A stretch of 64,000 nucleotides of DNA from Riptortus pedestris (lineage: Eukaryota > Arthropoda > Insecta > Hemiptera > Alydidae), in the NCBI GenBank assembly GCA_019009955.1, contig CM032233.1, positions 63,001,501-63,065,500 of the forward strand, read 5' to 3'. The notes beneath the pieces were generated by a model. That model had not been told where the DNA came from and searched no databases. It saw nothing but the letters and a program-made list of their open reading frames with translations. Each line of letters opens with the position of its first letter. The stretch's first letter is position 1. Positions 25,301 to 37,130 of the stretch are shown here, one piece after another. Position numbers and translations under genes: made by a program.

Positions 25301-25834
25301 ACTAAATAATAAAGTTTACACACATTTTTGGATCATAATCAACGAGGAGATTGTAGGCCTTAGCTAGCTAGTAAGAGTGTGCAAACTACACCATAAGATA
25401 TCTTCAATCTTGCCTGATAATATCTAGAGAATTTATCATGTGAAATCTTTATCATAGAATCTTTTTAATATTGAGTATGTTCATGTAAAAATGTAGGGCT
25501 CTAGAGCAAAGAATGTTCTTGATGTTGCCTTATCCTACATATTTGAATGTGTCTCACGTTATGTCCAATTAAAACATAACTTGGTATAAGTGCATCTAAT
25601 CCTTACTGAGATATTATTTAACAAATTACCACTTTTTAAGGCTGTTTGAATTAAGGACTTCTTATTCTGTGAGACTTAGTTGACTGTGAGAAATAGTTTT
25701 AAAACATAGCTAATGCCCAGGAGGGCGAAACGTCTGCTTTATGAAATAAGAGAATAAAAATAGCTTTTTTGAGACCTGAAGATCCTTTCTTTTGTCCTGA
25801 AATAGCTTAATATCTAATAGCTTAGTATTTGAGT

Positions 25835-25940
25835 ATCTCATAGGTAGGATTTATGGGCATTTAAAGAGAATGTTCAAAAATCGCGTGATTAGTGCTCCCT
25901 CAATTGCTGGCTTTCTGTTAAGAAAATCTGCTAATATGAG
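25835..25940 (-). repeat. R element 5'-end fragment, reverse
   Basis: Segments tctcataggtaggatttatg, ggcatttaaagagaatgttc, aaatcgcgtgattagtgctc and aaaatctgctaa reproduce the R 5' terminus in reverse. Confidence 0.65.
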
Positions 25941-27169
25941 AGCTTTATTTATTAATTTCTTTGTCAAATAATTTTATTCTTTGCTTGCCTGAAAAAAATA
26001 AGGGTGTGTAGCTTACTTGATTTACTCCCGACATTTTTACATTGAATATTTAAATTAGTCTAATGAAATTATGGCATTTTGTGTATTTTTGTGCAAAACG
26101 AGAAATAGGTTTTAAATTATTTGAAACATATCAGAATTAATATACTGATGTCATTTGACTATTTAAGTTTAAAAATGAATAAAAATTACTACCCTTTTAA
26201 AAGAGATATATTCAAATTCAGGGTTTGTAATAATTTCTTTTCAATCCAAAACTTTAGGTAAAGATGAGTAGAGTATTTCTTTTTTGTCGGGCTGGTAGTG
26301 ATTCAAGTATTTAATCGATAAAAAGAAGCACTGACTGGATTACAAACCCTGCACCCCCCTTCACATTACGGAATAAGTTAGTAATTAATGAGTAAATTGA
26401 GGGGTCAGAGTCGAAAGTGGGTTATCGACCATTTTGCCCATTTTCATTTTATTATTCTTGCCTGAAATACTCTTCCAGCTTACAGCTGGAGTATAAATGG
26501 TTACTGGAACCATTTTTAGAAGTAAATAATATCGTTACGATAGAATGACTGGAAATAACTGTTGCCTTAAATGGTTTTAGTCTTGAAATGCTGTCTTTCA
26601 AATTATTCATTACCTGTAAATATATTAATAATGTTCCTTAAAGTGATTTGGTTTTCAAATATATTCAACTAAATTATCAGTTTAATATTACTTTTAATCA
26701 AAAGTTGTGTCAAATAAGATGATAACTACTTAAAAGTACTAAACTAATAGTTTTTTTTTTTATTTTGGCTTGAACCATATAATTTCGTGAGATGGGTTTA
26801 TGATCCATTTCAACCTCCGGTGACAAAGTAGGTGGTTAGTAAAGCATTCTATATTTAAAATAACGACATTCTACAAATTAGGTAGGTTGAATTATAACAT
26901 GAAATATAAAGTTGTTCTTATTTTCAATTCTTCTACCTATCTATTTTAAGGAAAAATTTGTAATAGATTCATCGGCCAAATCTTCTTCAGGAACTGTAGG
27001 TAGATGGTCGAAATTTGATTAGGGTCATGGTCTGGCTACTTATATTTATCTGATTTTCAGTGTATATAATTTACACTTGTCTTGCAGGTACACGTGCTAT
27101 TTCGTCACCTCGGCAATTAAGTTTTTGATTTAAATTACAAGTTACATTTTCCATCTCAAAATCCATGTC

Positions 27170-27280
27170 TCGACTTAAATCATTGGTTCATAATGCCACC
27201 ACAATACGTCAAGGAATGAACTCTCACCACAGCCTTTGGCAGGCCATGTTCCTTCATGGGCTCTTGAGCTAATAATTTAT
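27170..27280 (+). repeat. Possible SINE2 tail fragment
   Basis: ctcaccacagcctttggcag, gccatgttccttcatgggct, cttgagctaata parallels the 3' part of SINE2 at 28750-28805. The similarity is limited, so it could be chance. Confidence 0.35.
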
Positions 27281-28557
27281 TTTTTGTTTAATATTAATAA
27301 CAATCGTATATTTCGAAATATCTTATATAATTGGTACACTAAGTTTATTGTATAATGTCGTATTTGTTTGTCACTAGGTGGTGGGTTAGTATCACTAAGA
27401 TATCTGCCTTCTTATGCCTTTATTACCTTTTATTAAAGTCTTTATTAATACAAATTTTAAGGTGAAAGGAATATCTTCATTTTCTGACACTCTGTTCATT
27501 AGCTTTCGAGATGTGACATTTTTATGAAAGTATTCTTGAATTATTGGAAAATGTCTCCCATTATCTCTTAAAGGAATATGTTGGGGAATCCGTTTTGTTT
27601 GAAAACTTGTTACTCCGCAAACAATCGTTCCTTTCTATATTTCTCTTGGTGTATGTATCTGTATCGCTTATAAGTTTGTTGGTGGATGAAAAGAAAGTGC
27701 CTTATTGTTTGAAAGTGGTAAATGTCACTGTTGAGGATGAGTAGGCTGCCTTCGTTAACTTCAAATAATATAACGAGTTGAGGGCGCTCTCTTTCGAGAT
27801 AATTTCATACTCGACTTTATTGAGAGAGAGAGATCGTGTTCCTTCTACTTTGATCAAGAGCACAAATTAGACCTTGTTTTGTTTTGACGCTTCATAGGTC
27901 TCCGGCCTTGGCGATAATGACACTCAGACCTCAATATTGTGAAATTTCTATAGCTCGCATCTTGTATCCCGGAGGGGAGGGCACATCATTAGCTGGATAT
28001 GAGTCAAATCTCATTTCTAAATTGTTTGAAAAAGACTTTCACTTTGCTATTTTGTGTTGTGAGCCTTTCATATTCCGCGTTAATGTCTTAGAAGAGCATC
28101 CTAAATACTTTATTTTATGATTTAATAATGAATAACGCTCTATTCAGACAAAATTTAGAGGATAATGGATGACAATCCTACATCATTTGAATGGTGGATT
28201 GAATTGACTAATAAAATAATTCTTCGTGTAACTTCGGTTGCTCTATTTCAACAGAAATATCTGCTTCACCTACAGAAGGCTATATTTTTATCGAAGGTGG
28301 GTGGTAGATGAGAAGAGGGAGAGATGCATAATTGGGAGTCAACAATGATGAAAACAATAAAGTAGGCCCCAGCAATTGCATTAAACCCTTGAAACTCCTT
28401 TACTGAAAGTAGTATAGAAAATTTCAGTGTTTGTAATACTTACATTTTTAGCCGGTAAAACCTACTAAATCTTTTTCTCAGCAAGGAGATTATGGGGAAT
28501 ATTTTGAACCCATGAGCCGTATAGGCTTACAGGGTAACTGAAACTAAGCTCGGTAGT
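27281..28557. other. Non-coding stretch
   Basis: ORFs at 27544-27744 and 27884-28120 show no recognisable domain. A short gagagagagag run occurs near 27823. Confidence 0.45.
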
Positions 28558-28840
28558 CCAGTGGTTAAAATACTAGATTACTATGCCAGAAGAGCCAAGT
28601 TGAAACCCCAACGACCAAGCCTTGAGGTAAGACTTTTACCCATTCTCAGCATCGTGAGGCAATTGATTGATTAGCTTCTTGAATACAGAAGCTAACCTTA
28701 GGTCTGTACTGACACAATAATACCATATGGAATACGCTGGCCACTTGACGTCCCACCAGAGCTGACGGCAGGCCTGGGCTCCCCTTGGGCTCTGAGCCAA
28801 TGGTATTCACTATGGCATGATACTGAACATTAACGAGCTG
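28558..28840 (+). mobile_element. Second tRNA-derived SINE family (SINE2)
   Basis: ctcggtagtccagtggttaa holds an A box; agttgaaaccccaacgacc is a degenerate B box. The downstream body runs through ggcaggcctgggctcc and ctctgagccaatggtattca. No clear poly-A tail or target duplication was found. ORFs on the other strand are shadows. Confidence 0.65.
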
Positions 28841-28920
28841 CAATGCAACTTTCTTATTTGGTCAAAATCTTAAAAATAAAGTTCAGAAGAAAAACAGTTG
28901 CCTCTGCCTATAAAGTTATG

Positions 28921-28922
<2 letters not shown>

Positions 28923-28985
<63 letters not shown>

Positions 28986-28995
28986 CACACACACA
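28923..28995. repeat. (CA)n microsatellite
   Basis: About 70 bp of CA repeat with one AACA interruption near the end. It produces a poly-His/Thr spurious ORF. Confidence 0.95.
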
Positions 28996-29149
28996 TCGTA
29001 TCAGAGAGATCGTATTTCCAAATTAAAAAGGATCATGTTTTTGTCACTCAAGTTTCTCAACTTGAAACATTATTTGAGATGTTGTGTCCTTTTATCGACC
29101 TCAATAAGATATTTAAAAGAGGAAATTCGCCGAGATATAGACAAGTAGA

Positions 29150-29420
29150 CAGGGCCTATTTTTTTTGTCTATTAAGATGTACAACAATAACTTTGGTGTG
29201 CCTACTCTTCTCTTGTGCTACGCGCATCGTTCTGGTTTTCTCTTAGCCTTTACCTGGGACATATTAAGGTGGCTTTCCAGTGGACTGGTCTCTGCCTGCC
29301 CTCGCCGTTTAGTCCATGAGAAAATTATTGCTCAGGCCGATCAACACCAGGGTGCTCAACTTCAAAGGAACTTGGGAGGTTTGCCATTAACCCTAAGCCC
29401 AATCTCCGCATAGTTTGAAG
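29150..29420. other. GC-richer block of unknown origin
   Basis: Complex sequence (gtggactggtctctgcctgc, cagggtgctcaacttcaaag) between the CA repeat and an M fragment. An 82-codon ORF here has no features I recognise. It may be a transposon fragment. Confidence 0.35.
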
Positions 29421-29439
29421 AAAATTTGAGGGGATTACA

Positions 29440-29757
29440 TACAGCCACCATCAAAAGTATATGTATTCATTTTAGAGTTATAGAAAAAAGAATACGTCTG
29501 AGTAATAGTAAATTATTTCTAATTCCGATTTTTAATTCACCGCTAAATATTTGTTTCACCGTGAAATCAAATTTGTCTATCCTGATGCGATGTTCAAACC
29601 TAAAAAAAAAAAAAAATTAAAATAGTAAATGAAGCATCAAAAGAATATAACTGGAAACTTGATATTATCTGATTCATAATAAACATATTATTTTTCCGGA
29701 TTTAGTTATTTGAACTTATAGCGACAAAATATTCTTTAGATTAATTATATTACCCAA
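29440..29757 (+). repeat. M element internal segment without terminal repeats
   Basis: It shares gtatgtattcattttagagt-like sequence through ttctttagattaattatatt with M copy 1 at high identity, but lacks both ends. It contains a run of about 14 A at 29601-29615. The S element copy follows shortly after. Confidence 0.8.
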
Positions 29758-29821
29758 TTTAAGTTTAAATAATAGTAACGAAAGAACTTTTTTTATGGAA
29801 TTATTTTTCCAATCACCTACT

Positions 29822-29824
<3 letters not shown>

Positions 29825-29877
<53 letters not shown>
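29825..29877. repeat. (AT)n microsatellite at the head of an S element
   Basis: About 52 bp of AT repeat immediately before the S element head. Confidence 0.95.
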
Positions 29878-29881
<4 letters not shown>

Positions 29882-30477
29882 TAAGGTTTGTTTGATTTTC
29901 TATTTAAATTTGGTGGGGATACATTTTTTCATGTTTCAGATCATTCTACGAACATTGGAGTCATATTCTCTGTTGGTCCTCCCATTTCTTATGCAATCAA
30001 CCAAAAACGTCTCGGAAGATTTTAATGGGATTTTATATTTGTGAGGCAACTATCCCAAGGTTCAATTTAGGCTATATGAGAATTCGAATTTTCGACCAGG
30101 AGGATTACTTGGGCGTGAAATGACATATTCGTCAATATCTTCATTAATATTGGTTTTATATGAACAAATTGTTTTAGAAAACGATTTCCGTCATAAATGT
30201 TATTTACAATTATGAATTTCGATGTTTTGACTTCCCGCTTCTGAGCGCCCAATAGATAATCCGAGTTCCATACAAATGTCTGCATAGAAATAAGAGATAT
30301 TTTATTCTGTATTAAGGGAATGAATATTGTTAATATGCGTGGCAGTATGAAATATCATACTTTACTACCATTCTCAGGAGTGGGTTCTATCGGCTTGTTT
30401 TATTTGACATCAAAACTCATATTCGTCAATATCTTCTTTAATATTTGTTTTATTGAAAGAGCGTAAAGAACAAATTC
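29877..30477 (+). repeat. S element copy (head plus about 1.3 tandem units)
   Basis: The head (ggtttgtttgattttctatt, catgtttcagatcattctac) is preceded by an (AT)n tract. Two repeat units about 290 bp apart follow, shown by atatcttcattaatattggt at about 30137 and atatcttctttaatatttgt at about 30430. It is cut off by the right arm of the inverted duplication. Confidence 0.7.
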
Positions 30478-30591
30478 TGATTGGAATATAGTTATCAGTC
30501 TTAAAACGTTGTTATATTTCACATCAGTGTTGTTGGAAGTGAAGAATATTGTGTACTTGGAGAGAGAGAAAGACGTCCAATTCTTCACAAG

Positions 30592-31064
30592 TTTTTATTT
30601 CAGCGTCAAGAGCTTTCGAAGGCTAATGTCTCCATCTTTAGAGCTACTTGCATGCGCTCATAGGGAAAGACGGCAAGTGAAGTGGTGGAGTCAGGGGGTA
30701 ATATAATTAATCTAAAGAATATTTTGTCGCTATAAGTTCAAATAACTAAATCCGGAAAAGTAATATGTTTATTATGAATCAGAAATATCAAGTTTCCAGC
30801 TTTTTCTTTTGATGCTTCATTTTCTATTTTAAATTTTTTTTAGGTCTGAACATCGCAAGAGGATAGAGAAATTTGATTTCACGACGAAACAAATATTTAG
30901 CGGTGAATAAAAAATTGGAATTAGAAATATTTTACTATTACTCAGATGTATTCTTTTTTCCATAATTCTAAAATGAATACACATACTTTTGTGTCTACAA
31001 ACAAACAAGTAGCTCTGAAGATGGAGACAATAGTCTTCGAAAGCGCTTAGCGCTGAAATAAAAA
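30592..31064. mobile_element. M element copy 2 (inverted relative to copy 1)
   Basis: Reverse complement of 20717-21185 at very high identity, including both terminal repeats. It abuts R copy 7 exactly as copy 1 abuts R copy 6. Confidence 0.85.
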
Positions 31065-31630
31065 GTCCGTCACGTAGGGGCTGCGTAAACTAAGCAGATT
31101 TCCCACGTAAAGTTATACAATAAAGAAATCTCCATACGAGTACCGATGAGTTACGGAAACGGCCGAACTAGCTTTCGGCGGGAACCATAGCTCGTCCGTT
31201 ACACTTAATAAAAATGCAAATATCTCGGTTAATATCCAAGATAGAAAATAAATGTATTTAACAATATTTATAGTAAATTTAATTTGCAATAAGATTGATT
31301 CTATACAATTATTCGATCGGAAATGTAACGGAGATATTTCGAATTTTCTAAAATACCCCCCTCTAAACTCCTCCTCCCACTTGTCCGATTTCAGCCGTTA
31401 ACGAACTTGATCTTCCTTTTTACATAAAACGATTAAATACCGAGTTTCGTGACGATTTAACAAAAATTGCGACCGCTAGAGTGTTAACAGACAAATATAT
31501 ATATAATTTTGAACGGACCTCATTTTCGTCATCTCCTAGGTAGGATCGATGGGCATTAGAAGACATTTTTCGAAAATCGCGTCATGAGAACGACCTCAAT
31601 AGCTGATTTCCCTTAAGGGAAATCTGCTAA
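31060..31630 (-). repeat. R element copy 7 (subfamily A), part of the 1.2-kb inverted repeat
   Basis: Reverse-oriented and nearly full length: aaaaagtccgtcacgtaggg to the palindrome gatttcccttaagggaaatc at about 31606-31625. It is followed by aaaacttgtgaagaattgg. The AT tract is short (31496-31503). Confidence 0.9.
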
Positions 31631-31670
31631 AACTTGTGAAGAATTGGACGTCTTTTTCTCTCTCCAAGTA

Positions 31671-34600
31671 ACGTCGTTATACTTTATGAATTTCTAACTT
31701 CAGAAATCTGGTTATTTGATGATCTTGCCGTGATTATGGCCGATTTCTTGTCTAACTAATATTTCGAATGGAGCGCTAAAGATAACCTGCCTTATAGTCT
31801 GAGAATTTTAAATAAATTAGTTATAGGAGATAGATCCCAAACAATGATGGTGACACTGGTAACTTAATAAATAAACAGTAATTTACTCCTACGGTCGTTT
31901 TGAGTTATTTTCATCTCCTTCTCAAGGGGTAATTCTAAAACTTCTGCAATTATTAAAACGTTTTTAGTTCCTCCCTTTTATTTTTATTAAAGAGATAAAT
32001 GGACAAATCCCAGGGAATATTACTATTGCTTTATATGACAAAAGAAAAATGTTATATTCCTGGACCTTCTTGGCTATCTGGGAAGCGGCTAGTATTCTGC
32101 CGACGTTCGAATTCCAATTTTGCCCACTTAATGCCTACCTCCCCAAACTTCCTGCCATGCAAGCAAGTTATGTAAATAACTTACATTCATGTTTGCCAAG
32201 TGTTTTATCACATTTCTATGCTTGTCATTAACTACTAGTTATATAAGGAAATGGAAACCCACCCCAATTGCAGGGTATTTTAGAAAAGGTAAGAGCGAAG
32301 AGCTAATTTTTATTTTTGAAATGGTAGACAATTTGTTGAGGCAATACATTGTATGTACGGGTTGATGTTTATATCATGTTTTAATAACAGTGTGACCATT
32401 TCATTTTTATTACGGCTTATTCTGATAAAAACATTCTATAATTTGATTGCTGTATTGTTCTTTATTTTTTCATAGAGTTTAATTACGAATATTTAATATG
32501 ACATTCTAAGGGATAGACGAAAATATCGAGACACGAGCGTAAGTCCAGCAAAATGTCCGTGTTTCCCATTGACTGTTTTTATATAATTAGCAAAAGCTTA
32601 GCTCTTTAAGAATTTACCATCATACATCTTTCTTCGATTTCAATTGTGTTATTATGCAAATAGTTGTCAACTTATACTGCTGAAGAACCCTCAACTATAG
32701 GCCTGCTCTTCCCCAGTCCCATTTTGGCATTTCAAAGGGAAGATTAGATCATACGGTTCACTTTAATTTGAAATAAATTCACTTTTCACCCCACATAAAA
32801 ACTCAATTTACCTAACATTCTTCACGATACACCCCCAAACTGCTAATCTTCACTCCCAAACCATTTCTTCCAATTATCCAACCTATTTTATCATATAATT
32901 GCCCAATGTATTGGTATTGTTGTTATTTTCAGCCTCGCATTGATGATTAACCTTTGAACCAGCAGTAAATAAATTATATTTGAAAATGATGAAATTATTG
33001 AGATGTATGGAGTGTTAAAAAACTGATAAAACTTAATTCCAGTTTAAACATATTTTACAATCTTGACAACCCTTTTCTCTGTTTGGGTGTTTTGTGATTA
33101 GATTGTAAATGAAAACAGATAAGAATTTCTTGGAGAATATAACAATAATAGAAGTTGGCGAGGGAGGTAATATTGTGATGATGCCATGTGATATTGGGCC
33201 TCCCCCAAGCCCCCGATTCGTTCTAATTAATAAAGTGGACAAGGAAAATTGTTTTACTGGACGCCGTGATTAAAGCTACCAACTTTCATTTTCCATTTAA
33301 CCGAATACATTTTCCTGATACTAACGATGTTTTATAGTATCCAGCAATATCTGCCCTAGGTTTTAAACCTACAAGGCTCTCCTTTTTATTCTTTATTATC
33401 TTTCATCTATATGTTAATGTAAACAATCATTTAAATTATGAGTAATTTGCACTTCCTAACAATATCATTTGTGCACTATACTCCTGGAAAACTTTTTTTT
33501 TTCTCACAGGTTTTTATTATATTCTTTGCATTTTTTGATTTGGAGTATGGCTGGAATGATTGTTGGACTCTAGAACGAAGCATTCCACTTACTTATTATA
33601 CAGGTCACAGATATGAGCAACATAAACTATATTCTAAGTTTCTGTCACAGTTTCTTAGCTCTTTTATTTATTTGGCACGGGATTATCAATTTGACGTGAG
33701 TAGGGAAAGCTTACTCTCTCTTTCTTAAGAATTTTTGTTCTCACGTGTGACTTCCGGTGATTCCTTATATTTTGCCATCCGTCACACAATGGCATGTCTT
33801 ACTAATTCTATTTACATATTTATGTTCATTTGCCAGCTGACAGATTTTAGTAAATGCTTTATATTATTAAATATTTATTTACTTACGTATTTTAGTCGCA
33901 TGTTAATTATAAAAGGTAGTCCGTGTTGTAGCTCAGTAATGTTCTCCTATTCTATTCATAAGACATGAATGCCACTTTTTTTGAGTCGATACCTCAGACA
34001 AAAACTGCTCCTCTATTCTGTCTTACAGCAAGTTCGTCCACTTGCATTTATGAATTTCAACAAGCATTTATAACTGTTCTAGTTAGCCATTCCCCATAAA
34101 CACTTCTGTTAAATTCGTCTCACTCGTCGGGACGGAAATTTATATATTCCAAAACAATATTGGGGATATATTTCCCTGGGTTTCCCTACCCACCCATCCC
34201 CGCTGTTTCCGCCTCCTTTGTGTTATTAATTTAAATAAAAATTTCCGTTTCAGCATTTAATTACGTATTGACAAATTACTACAACGCAGCCATTTAGATT
34301 CGGCCACTAAGTTTGCCTGGTTATTTCCATACATAATATTTTTTTACAAGCTACTTTGTGAAATAACTATATCGTGGCAATCCATTTCTAGTCGTCCAGC
34401 AGTGGTTGCTTCACTATTTTTAAAGAAATCTGATTCTTTTTATACAATACCCTTACATGTTGGAAGTTGAAAATCATCATTTTAAAACTTTTACTGCTCA
34501 TAGTTTTTGAATGGTGGCCATACTTGTTCGGCGAATTTCTACATTCAAGCGTTTACGCCAACACCTATAACTTCTAAACTATTTGTCTTATCACTGTGGG

Positions 34601-34784
34601 ACAAAAACAAAACTGTTCAGAAAATAAAGGGCTACATTTCATGTTTCTCTTTTTACCCCAGTTTAGGATTTAGGGGTGAAATTAGAGAATTTGTTTTCAT
34701 ATGTATAACCCCCTTTTTATCTAGTTTTTAAGGGTGATGCTTCTTGAGAATAAGAAAAGTTTTTTTTTTACAAATAGTTAGGAA
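31671..34784. other. Non-coding stretch
   Basis: A 96-codon ORF at 33438-33728 is Phe/Leu/Ser-rich with no motif. Nothing else was recognised. Confidence 0.45.
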
Positions 34785-35570
34785 GTATGTCTACTTGTAC
34801 ACCAAAATTCATGGCTCTGGCTTGCATCCTATTTCCTAAAAACATATTTCACAATTTTCAAAAATTGTCATTTTTAGGGATTAATATCTCGGATGGGACA
34901 AAATATAAAAATCTCAAATTCTGGTCAGGGGTAATACACTCTATGACAGTAACACGCACATATAAATTTCATTTGGTAGTTTTGACTACAAGCTGAGATA
35001 TGACAAGGTAAATGTGGTTAAACAAACGCTTTCTAGAAGGCGTAATTGTGAAGTATTGCAGTTTATAATTGCATAAATTTACAACAAAAAGTAAGCTAAA
35101 AGATAGTTTATATACTAACAATGAAGTTATATAAATATTATCAACAAATTTAAGATTTTGTGAATATTAAGTAGTACTGAGATAGAATCATATCAGGCCA
35201 GAAGTTTAGCCTATTTTAACACTCATGGAACTGACTACAGGAGCTGGACGTTCCCACAATATTTAATTATTTACTAATATTTGGTGAAGACTATTTTAAT
35301 ATTTGTTTCTATTTTAATAGGTATTTAATATATTTTTATTGGATAAAATATTTTAATACCTTTTTGTCAGCTAGTAGTCAAAACTACAAAATGGAATTTT
35401 TATGTGCATGTTACTGTCATAGACTCCTACCCCAGGGAAGAATTTCAGATTTTTATATTTTGCCCCATCGGAGATATTAACCCCCAAAAATGTCAAATTT
35501 TAAATTTTTGATATTTTTTTCATTTTAATAGGGTGCAAGTCAGAGCCATGATACACAAGTAGACATGATC
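34785..35570. mobile_element. Foldback element with about 210-bp inverted arms
   Basis: The left arm 34785-35007 (gtctacttgtacaccaaaat, tatctcggatgggac, gtagttttgactacaagctg) is the inverse of 35361-35570. The spacer of about 350 bp has no ORF. Arms are about 80 percent identical with small indels. Confidence 0.78.
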
Positions 35571-36379
35571 TTTAGACGTTATATTCCGTATTGTCAACAC
35601 TTGAATTTCTGCATTATAAAATAACATATTGATATAGACGTTGACAGAGGATAGAGGGGGGGGGGGCGATCGCTCCCAAAAACTCTGATGTACAAAGGTA
35701 AAAGAAAAATCAATAGTAAATAATCTATATTATAATTATAGTCGTGCATTCAAGTAACTATTGTTTGTTCGAAACGAGCCTTTTATATAATATTTACGTA
35801 CACATGATAAAAATTACGCTAACTTTTTTTTCTGGTCCATCGCCTCCCCTCCTCTAAATTACTTAAATGTTCGAAATAATTTAATTTCTAAGAAATTACT
35901 TTGAAAATTAACTAAAAATAAATTAACATTACAAATGAATTCTTTATATGTAAGCAATCACTTAACAAAATAGATCGGAATTTATTTTTAAATTAAATCT
36001 AAATTTGTTAAAATTAATTTTACAGAATTGAAGATTATTAATTCATTCTCCCCGAGTTTAAATTTGATAGTGGCTTCAAAAAACAAAAATATAGTATATA
36101 TATATAATGAGGATATTAAGTGAAGTACTGGCAATGATTGAATGTAAATCGCTGCAAATAGAAGAAATGTAATTATTTAAAACTTTTAGACTCATTAAAA
36201 TTGTATGTTCTTCAAAATATTCAGTTATCTAATGATTAGCCTAGATTAAGGAATAGATATTACAGTTTCATTATAAATCGATTGTCGTTAAAATTAGTTT
36301 TTAAGAAATTTAAGTGAAACAACATTTGTTCGATTAAATAATGGTAATAAAAGTGGGAGAAAATAATAGGGGAATGAGC

Positions 36380-36720
36380 TGCACTTGATTCGCGAAACCC
36401 CCCCTCCCTTCGACCTGATGGTGAAACCCTTTCGGTCAGTTGAGGCGCCCTGACTACCTTCTGATGGGTATCTCCCGTGGACTAAGTGGCCGTATGCGGA
36501 TTTCAGATATGAATGGTTTGATTTATTGATTAAAGGTAGACTGGCGGTGAGGTTAGGGGGTGACCTTGGTGATTTGTGTTGTTGCCATGGCCGCACCGTC
36601 ACCCCTTCTCCCGCCCTCCCGACACCTCCTTCCACCTTCTGGTCAGTCCAACCCCCCCCCCCCCACACACACGCGCGCGCGCGCGCGCGCACTGGCCAAT
36701 GTAGCCATTCTAACTCATGT
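36380..36720. other. GC-rich block 2.3 kb upstream of the mef2 start exon
   Basis: CG-containing, complex sequence (for example agtggccgtatgcggattt and catggccgcaccgtcacc) in an otherwise AT-rich region. ORFs on both strands are low-complexity and overlap, so none is credible. It is a candidate regulatory region or untranslated exon. Confidence 0.35.
36640..36692. repeat. Poly-C, (CA)n and (CG)n compound microsatellite
   Basis: About 15 C, then cacacaca, then about 20 bp of pure CG repeat, unusual in this AT-rich sequence. It underlies several overlapping spurious ORFs on both strands. Confidence 0.95.
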
Positions 36721-36754
36721 TCTTCGTTTATTTAGATATTTACAAAAAAAAAAA

Positions 36755-37130
36755 AAAGTCCGTCACACAGGGGTTGTGTAAAGTAAGCAGATTTCCCACG
36801 TGCTGCTCATTTTACACCATCAATTCTTTGTTTTCCCTGTAATAAGGAGCCTATTTAAACAAGACTTGATATTTAAGCTGGTCACGAGATGTTTGATTAT
36901 GTAATATGTTATCGTGAAAATCGTTCTAGTAGGAGTGGGAGCTTACAGTAGACTCAAACCCAATAACATCGAACTATGTTGGTTCAAAATCGAAAAAAGT
37001 TGATAAAACAACAATTGTATAAGTTAAATTTGCTCAATATTTTGATCGGACTTATAATGACAGATTTATTTTCCCCCTTCTATACCCCCCCCCACTCCAC
37101 CATCTCCGGTCACTATATTACTTCGTATTT
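36755..37130 (-). repeat. R element fragment, reverse
   Basis: It starts aaaaaaaaagtccgtcacac with the hairpin degraded to caggggttgtgt, then agcagatttcccacgtg. The gaacta...aattgtataagtt region and a poly-C run at 37087-37096 correspond to the middle of the element. Confidence 0.6.

Larger units (their letters stand above)
24236..27169. other. Non-coding stretch
   Basis: It contains the second T repeat, an R fragment and a short hammerhead-like motif at 25709-25737. No gene was seen. Confidence 0.5.
30478..31630. repeat. Right arm of the 1.2-kb inverted duplication
   Basis: Reverse complement of 20121-21299 across a spacer of about 9.2 kb. The arm interrupts a second unit of an S element at its left border. 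Confidence 0.88.
30554..31670. repeat. Composite unit bounded by 40-bp inverted repeats
   Basis: tacttggagagagagaaaga, cgtccaattcttcacaagt at 30554-30593 recurs inverted at 31629-31670. Between them lie M copy 2 and R copy 7. The left arm of the large inverted duplication has this sequence only on one side. Confidence 0.7.

Noticed and set aside
28646..29148. ORFs with His/Thr repeats
   Set aside because: They translate the CA microsatellite and the SINE2 body.
33438..33728. 96-codon ORF as a small membrane protein
   Set aside because: Hydrophobic runs come from T-rich sequence; no start context or homology was recognised.
36294..36781. Overlapping ORFs of 69-132 codons on both strands
   Set aside because: They are driven by the C-, CA- and CG-repeat tract and are low-complexity; overlapping frames on both strands are all open, which is expected of such composition.
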